From JBLHKS01 sp047620505 (lineage in GTDB: Bacteria; Verrucomicrobiota; Verrucomicrobiia; Verrucomicrobiales; DEV007), in assembly GCA_047620505.1 (NCBI GenBank), contig JBLHKS010000222.1:1-11219 (forward strand): a stretch of 11,219 nucleotides of DNA. The letters run 5' to 3'. Shown here piece after piece: positions 7,207 to 11,219 of this stretch. Under the pieces are notes generated by a model that ran no database searches, was not told where the DNA came from, and worked only from the letters and a program-made list of their open reading frames with translations. Every line of letters begins with the position of its first letter. Position 1 is the stretch's first letter. The position numbers and the translations under genes are program-made.

Positions 7207-8685
7207 TCAGTTCTTTGCTTGGGCTTCGAGTTCTGCAACCCGCTTGCGCAGTGCTGCATTCTCGTCCTCGAGGCTCATGCCGCCGCCGCCGCCGGATCCG
7301 CCCGAAAGTGTGCGACCGGATTTGCCGGAAAACACTGGCATTTTTCCGCCTCCGCCAACTGGTGGCAGTGCCTCTCCGCCGAACGTCCAAGTCAAGCCGA
7401 CCTGAACCGAAGTAAGGGTGTTGGATTCTTCAACCGTGCCGATAGTTGGTCCGTTCTGGAAGCCATCAGTGGTTGGAAGCGGTCCTTTAACTCCGTCTCG
7501 CGGAACGAAGTAGGCACCGAGATCGGCTCTGAGGTTGTCAGTAAGGTCGTAGCTGAGACCAGCCGCAAAGTGGTGCCGGAAATAGGACGGCGCACCTGAA
7601 CTGGTCAGGACATTCTTTTCAGGAACAACCTGCGTGTTGAAGTTGTAACCTGCGCGAATTGAGAGCCGATCATTGACGTCGTGTTCGAAGCCGAATTTGG
7701 CGACGTAGACATCGTTCCAGCCGAATGAAAAGATCCGGCCACCAACAATGCCGCCCGGGCTACCGAAGCCGTCAACACCACTGTACTGGATCCACTGGCC
7801 ATCGAGCGCGAATCTCGTGCGCTCGTTCATTTCATAACCGAGTCCAAGAGTGATCATCAGAGGACCATCGAGGCCGAAGCTGAGCTTACGGTGAGCTCCG
7901 AAATTCGGGTCGTGGGGATTCGGATTGCGGGAATTCCAAGAGTAGTTGTCGAAGTCCTGCTTAGTCGTGAGGGAGCCGCCTAATGCCAACTTGTCATTGA
8001 TCTTGTAGAGGAAGCCTGGCTGAATTGACCACGCCCAGGATTGATCAAGACCATCAGCTTCAGCAAAGAATAATTCTCCGTTGGGGCCGACATCCGCTCT
8101 TTCGCCGGGGTTAGGCGAAATGGAGAGTTCACCGACGTAGTTGTTGAGAGCGACGCCGATGGTCAGGCGGTCGTTGACTTCGTATGCAAGAGCGAGTGGG
8201 ATTTTGATTACGCGGAAGTCCGTGTAAAGCCGGCCGAAGCCGCCAAGACCTGAACGCGCAAAAAGGATGCCAGCGGGATCTTCGCGGAAATCGGTGCGGA
8301 ATCCAGCCATGCCGACCAAACCGAAGCCCCAGGAAACCGGGGTATTTTCGATTCGAGTGCTGAACGCGAAGGTCGGGAGAACGCCAAACTGATTCGAGTT
8401 TTTCGGAAATCCTTTGGTGCCGTCGGCGAGGGTAACCTCGACTTCGAATCCATCTTCAAAGAACTCCGTTCCGAAGGTGATGTATGTTCCTTCTCCTTCT
8501 CCCATTAGAGCGGGGTTGAACATCAACGCGGCTGCTGGATCATCGACCCAGAGAGCGGCACCGGCACCGCCCATGGAGCTGTTAACGGGGCCAAACCCGT
8601 GGAGCATGTGCCCGTTTCCGGCGTATGCCGAAGAGGCGGCGATGGCAGCAAGGCCAACGCAAATTGCGATTTTTTTCATTCTCAT
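7207..8685 (-). CDS. FadL/OmpP1/TodX-type outer-membrane transport protein
   Basis: First gene of the cluster, 492 residues. It has a typical signal peptide (MKK start, hydrophobic core, likely cleavage after SAYA at residue 22). A conserved FadL-type N-terminal region follows: GFGPVNSSMGGAGAALWVDDPAAALMFNPALM in two overlapping blocks at about 30-61. FadL-type proteins are about 14-stranded barrels with an N-terminal plug; they carry long-chain fatty acids, aromatic compounds or hydrocarbons across the outer membrane. Strand-like segments with the family's alternation recur through the protein, ending in SVQVGLTWTF at about 435. Unusually the chain does not stop there: a further ~57-residue Gly/Pro-rich tail ends in a short heptad-like helix (SLEDENAALRKRVAELEAQ, about 471-489), probably periplasmic. 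Starts at Met1 or Met3 cannot be told apart, and no Shine-Dalgarno is evident. The substrate cannot be read from the sequence. Confidence 0.93.
   Translation of the reverse strand: MRMKKIAICVGLAAIAASSAYAGNGHMLHGFGPVNSSMGGAGAALWVDDPAAALMFNPALMGEGEGTYITFGTEFFEDGFEVEVTLADGTKGFPKNSNQFGVLPTFAFSTRIENTPVSWGFGLVGMAGFRTDFREDPAGILFARSGLGGFGRLYTDFRVIKIPLALAYEVNDRLTIGVALNNYVGELSISPNPGERADVGPNGELFFAEADGLDQSWAWSIQPGFLYKINDKLALGGSLTTKQDFDNYSWNSRNPNPHDPNFGAHRKLSFGLDGPLMITLGLGYEMNERTRFALDGQWIQYSGVDGFGSPGGIVGGRIFSFGWNDVYVAKFGFEHDVNDRLSIRAGYNFNTQVVPEKNVLTSSGAPSYFRHHFAAGLSYDLTDNLRADLGAYFVPRDGVKGPLPTTDGFQNGPTIGTVEESNTLTSVQVGLTWTFGGEALPPVGGGGKMPVFSGKSGRTLSGGSGGGGGMSLEDENAALRKRVAELEAQAKN
7279..7293. repeat. (GCC)5 triplet run encoding Gly5 in the FadL-like tail
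   Basis: Five perfect GCC triplets on the plus strand read as five glycines on the minus strand, immediately before the terminal coiled-coil helix. It is a flexible-linker repeat and a likely length-variable site. Confidence 0.85.
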
Positions 8686-9014
8686 TGTAAGATTTCTGGT
8701 TGAATCGAAGTCTCAAATTAAGGCTTCAGAGTGTTACTGGTTTAGTTTGTGTCGTTGGTGGCTCAGAATCGGCGAGGTGCGCCCCGCTAACTTGTTCCGC
8801 ACGATGAAATAGAGGAAATGGGACAGTGTGACAATCCTTTTTCTGCGAATTCTCCATTTTTTTTCCAGCAATTTGGGAACTCCGTGAGTGCCTCGACCGC
8901 ATGCGGCTTGATTTTGAATGTTCAATTTCTGCCATTTTTTGCTTGCGTCTCTTTCAGGAAGCACAGAGTTCGTGGCCCGCACTAGCATTAATCTAAAACA
9001 AGTCTTTCAGCCGC
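8686..9014. promoter_or_regulatory. divergent intergenic region, presumed promoters of both flanking transcripts
   Basis: This 329-bp gap separates the FadL-like gene (minus) from the SDR gene (plus), so it must hold a promoter for each. I see no convincing -35/-10 pair on either strand. Two short palindromes may be operators: CCGCATGCGG at 8897-8906 and TTGAA-TG-TTCAA at 8914-8925, 7 bases apart. Neither matches a regulator site I can name with confidence. The rest is AT-rich without ORFs of note. Confidence 0.45.
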
Positions 9015-9812
9015 ATGGATACTCAGGAGTTTCAAAAACGATATGGCCCATGGGCAATTGTCACCGGTGCCTCATCCGGGATTGGCCGCGAAATTGCTGC
9101 TCAACTCGCTGAGCGCGGGCTGAATCTCGTCCTCGTTGCCAGGCGGCGCGAAGTGCTCGAAGAAATCTCTGCGGATCTGACTGAGAAGCACAAAATCTCG
9201 ACCCGCGTGCTCGATGCCGACCTCGGCGATGCAGCAGCTGCTGGTTCAATTGATTCGGGCACGGAGGACCTCGATGTCGGTTTGATAGTCGCGGCGGCAG
9301 GGTTCGGTCAGCTCGGTGCCTTCCTCGATTCGTCGTTGGATAGAGAATTGGCGATGCTCGATCTCAATTGCCGAGCTGTCCTGATCCAGAGTCACCAGTT
9401 TGCCAAACGCTTTGCAAAACGCGGTCGCGGCGGGATCGTTCTTTTCGGGTCGATCATCGGTTTCAACGGCGCTCCAAACGCAGCCCACTACGCCGCGACG
9501 AAGGGCTGGGTCCAGATGCTGGCCGAAGCGCTCAACGTCGAGTTGAAACCCAAGGGCGTCGACGTCCTCGCGGTCGCACCCGGGCCGACGAATACCGAAT
9601 TCGCCAGTGAAGCTGGAATGAAATCGGGCATGGCCCTCAAGCCGGCTGACGTCGCGAGGGAAGCCTTAAACAAGCTGGGGCATCGCCAGACTTCCAAGCC
9701 GGGGCTGATGACGAAGGTCATCCTGAACACGACATCGTTTCTGCCCAGATGGGCGAGAGTTTCGCTGATGGGCAAGGTGATGGGCAGCCAGGTTGATAAA
9801 GGGAAGCACTGA
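9015..9812 (+). CDS. short-chain dehydrogenase/reductase (SDR), classical type
   Basis: 265 residues, the usual length for a classical SDR: a cytoplasmic NAD(P)-dependent oxidoreductase of alcohols or ketones. The cofactor-binding glycine motif TGASSGIG is at 17-24. Two arginines after the second beta strand (VARRREV, 41-47) suggest NADP(H) rather than NAD(H). The family's NNAG motif appears as AAAG (93-96). The catalytic tetrad is intact: Asn118, Ser146, Tyr159 and Lys163 (YAATK). A PG motif follows at 189-190. Members close to this type are often annotated as acyl-lipid or general ketone reductases; the substrate is not determinable. The ATG at 9015 puts the glycine motif at the normal distance from the N-terminus; no Shine-Dalgarno precedes it. 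The next gene starts 28 bases after its stop, so the two are probably co-transcribed. Confidence 0.95.
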   Translation: MDTQEFQKRYGPWAIVTGASSGIGREIAAQLAERGLNLVLVARRREVLEEISADLTEKHKISTRVLDADLGDAAAAGSIDSGTEDLDVGLIVAAAGFGQLGAFLDSSLDRELAMLDLNCRAVLIQSHQFAKRFAKRGRGGIVLFGSIIGFNGAPNAAHYAATKGWVQMLAEALNVELKPKGVDVLAVAPGPTNTEFASEAGMKSGMALKPADVAREALNKLGHRQTSKPGLMTKVILNTTSFLPRWARVSLMGKVMGSQVDKGKH

Positions 9813-9840
9813 AGCTCAAGTTTCACGAAATTAAGCAGCC

Positions 9841-10815
9841 ATGACCGATAGCCAACTCTGCATTCTGATTCTGGCGATCGCTCCGCTGCTTTTGCTGCCG
9901 TTTATCGGGCTGCTGATCGAAGCCTTGCGCAAACGTCCGACCGAGCGGCCGAGCGGCTTTTCCTGGACTGAAACCCCAGCTTCTTACGTAAACGTGCACG
10001 GGGCCGATTTGCGTTACGTTCGGGCTGGATCCGGCCCAACGCTCTTCCTGCTTCACACGTTGCGAACCCAGCTCGACATGTTTCAGAAGGTCTTCGACCG
10101 GTTGGCGGAGCACGCCGATGTGATCGCTGTCGACTACCCAGGGCACGGCTTTTCGGACATTCCAGATGCCGCCTACACGCCTGAGCTGTTCCGGAAGTAC
10201 GTCGCCGGTTTTCTCGATGCTCTCGATCTGACCGAGGTAACCGTCGTCGGCGAATCCATCGGGGCGTCAATCGGCCTGCAACTCGCGGGCGAGAAGAATC
10301 CGCGAATCTCTCGAGTCATCGCGATCAATCCCTACGATTATGGACGCGGCCGAGGGGTGATGCGCTCCTCCCTGGCGGCCAAAGTCTTCATGGGAATCGC
10401 AAACGTCCCTGTCATCGGAATCACGACCTGGCGCCTGCGGTTTTTCCCGGCTCACGTTTCGGTTATGAACGGCGGCATCTCAAATCGCGGGGCGATCCCC
10501 GATTCCTTGATGAAGGAAATGTATCACGTCGGATCTCGCCCGGGACATCTCAAAGCGTTCATCTCGCTCATTCGCCATTTTCCGGATTGGGAAACGGACC
10601 GCTCTGTTTACGCAAATATTGAGATTCCGGTCACGCTCGTCTACGGCGAGCACGATTGGTCGACTGCCGCTGAGCGTCTGGCCAACGAGAGCGAGATCCC
10701 GAACGCCAAGCGCATCGATATCGCTGGAGCCGGGCATTTTTTGTCAATCGATGCTCCAGACCAGGCGATTGAGGTGATCAATGGAAGGGCCACCCCGCAA
10801 AATATGCGGAGTTAA
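9841..10815 (+). CDS. membrane-anchored alpha/beta hydrolase
   Basis: 324 residues. An N-terminal hydrophobic segment (about 6-28) followed by Arg/Lys suggests a single membrane anchor with the catalytic domain cytoplasmic, though an uncleaved signal cannot be excluded. The fold is a standard alpha/beta hydrolase: a strand and oxyanion-loop region at 66-80, AVDYPGHGFS at 96-105, the nucleophile elbow GESIG with Ser139, the acid Asp272 (YGEHDW) and the base His299 (GAGHF). The usual HG of the oxyanion loop is HT here (His72-Thr73), a variant seen in some subfamilies. Likely an esterase, lipase or related hydrolase of an unknown substrate. It lies 28 bases after the SDR gene on the same strand. 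An SDR with a lipase-like hydrolase fits lipid or ester metabolism, which is an inference from neighbourhood only. Confidence 0.93.
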   Translation: MTDSQLCILILAIAPLLLLPFIGLLIEALRKRPTERPSGFSWTETPASYVNVHGADLRYVRAGSGPTLFLLHTLRTQLDMFQKVFDRLAEHADVIAVDYPGHGFSDIPDAAYTPELFRKYVAGFLDALDLTEVTVVGESIGASIGLQLAGEKNPRISRVIAINPYDYGRGRGVMRSSLAAKVFMGIANVPVIGITTWRLRFFPAHVSVMNGGISNRGAIPDSLMKEMYHVGSRPGHLKAFISLIRHFPDWETDRSVYANIEIPVTLVYGEHDWSTAAERLANESEIPNAKRIDIAGAGHFLSIDAPDQAIEVINGRATPQNMRS

Positions 10816-10925
10816 TTACCAGAAATGACTTGCTTCAATGGCGCTGTTTTTGTTGAATCCCTAAATATTAAGAAACGAAGCAACCAAATTTCCCAGAAAA
10901 AGCCCACACTAACTAATCGCTAAAA

Positions 10926-11219
10926 ATGATTAATCGCCGCGCATTCCTGCAATCTACTCCAGCAGCTGCTGGACTCGCCATACCTCTAGCGCCCGCCCTG
11001 GCCGCCTCAGACGCCCCGATTCGAGTCGGAGTGATCGGAGCCAGCGGTCGAGCCCGTTCGCTCTATCAGATCTTCGCGAAAAACCCGGAGGTCGACGTCG
11101 TGTCGATCGCTGACGTTGACACGAAGAATTTCGCCCGAGCCGTCGAAGAAATCGGTGCATCTCAGGGCGGCAGTCGGCCTGAAACGCATCAGGATTTTCG
11201 CCAGCTCGTCAACGATGAT
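10926..11219 (+). CDS. Tat-exported Gfo/Idh/MocA-type oxidoreductase, 5' part
   Basis: 98 codons are visible from the ATG at 10926; the gene runs off the window end. The N-terminus is a twin-arginine signal (NRRAFLQS at 3-10, hydrophobic stretch, AxA cleavage region near residue 27). A Rossmann beta-alpha-beta unit follows: IRVGVIGASGRAR (32-44), then VDVVSIADVD (56-65), whose terminal acid is where NAD(P) ribose is bound. The pairing of a Tat signal with a Gfo/Idh/MocA N-terminal domain is common in Planctomycetota and Verrucomicrobiota, where such proteins act on sugars or sugar derivatives. The C-terminal substrate domain is out of view, so the reaction cannot be named. A 110-base gap with no clear terminator separates it from the hydrolase gene. 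Confidence 0.88.
   Translation, partial: MINRRAFLQSTPAAAGLAIPLAPALAASDAPIRVGVIGASGRARSLYQIFAKNPEVDVVSIADVDTKNFARAVEEIGASQGGSRPETHQDFRQLVNDD

Noticed and set aside
10795..10809. CCGCA-AAATA-TGCGG hairpin at the end of the hydrolase gene as terminator
   Set aside because: Only five pairs, ahead of the stop codon, and no T-run follows.

Overview
The window looks like chromosomal DNA of a PVC-group bacterium, more likely Verrucomicrobiota or Planctomycetota than anything else. The evidence is a DUF1501 protein, a Tat-exported Gfo/Idh/MocA-type oxidoreductase, moderately high GC, and no clear Shine-Dalgarno sequence before any of the six starts that can be examined. The phylum is an inference; no rRNA or ribosomal protein gene is present to settle it.

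Layout. (1) Bases 1-1219 (+) hold the 3' part of a DUF1501 gene. (2) Bases 1220-2002 are gene-poor. They begin with a convergent fragment on the minus strand that reads as the last ~50 residues of a second, different DUF1501 protein, probably a gene remnant. (3) Bases 2003-2099 (-) encode a selenocysteine tRNA (selC-like, anticodon UCA, long D stem, long variable arm, encoded CCA). It has a mismatch in nearly every stem and one base fewer than usual in its acceptor/T branch. (4) Bases 2190-8685 (-) form a three-gene cluster that ends in a clear intrinsic terminator. In transcription order it encodes a FadL/OmpP1-type outer-membrane channel with an extra C-terminal coiled-coil tail, then a 1091-residue protein, then a 522-residue, mostly helical protein of unknown function. 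The 1091-residue protein has an N-terminal SGNH/GDSL-like domain with all its catalytic residues replaced, followed by repeated beta-rich domains. (5) A 329-bp divergent intergenic region follows. (6) Bases 9015-10815 (+) encode an SDR oxidoreductase and a membrane-anchored alpha/beta hydrolase, closely spaced. (7) From 10926 (+) a Tat-signal Gfo/Idh/MocA-type oxidoreductase begins and runs off the end.

The most interesting part is the minus-strand cluster. A FadL-type channel normally passes hydrophobic molecules across the outer membrane. Here it sits with a large apparent pseudoenzyme and an unrecognised helical protein with a Lys-rich linker. An uptake, binding or storage system for a hydrophobic compound is a reasonable guess, but only the FadL assignment gives direct support. 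The divergent SDR/hydrolase pair would fit lipid metabolism, though a link to the cluster is not shown. The odd tRNA-Sec is the second point of interest: either a functional variant or a decaying gene.
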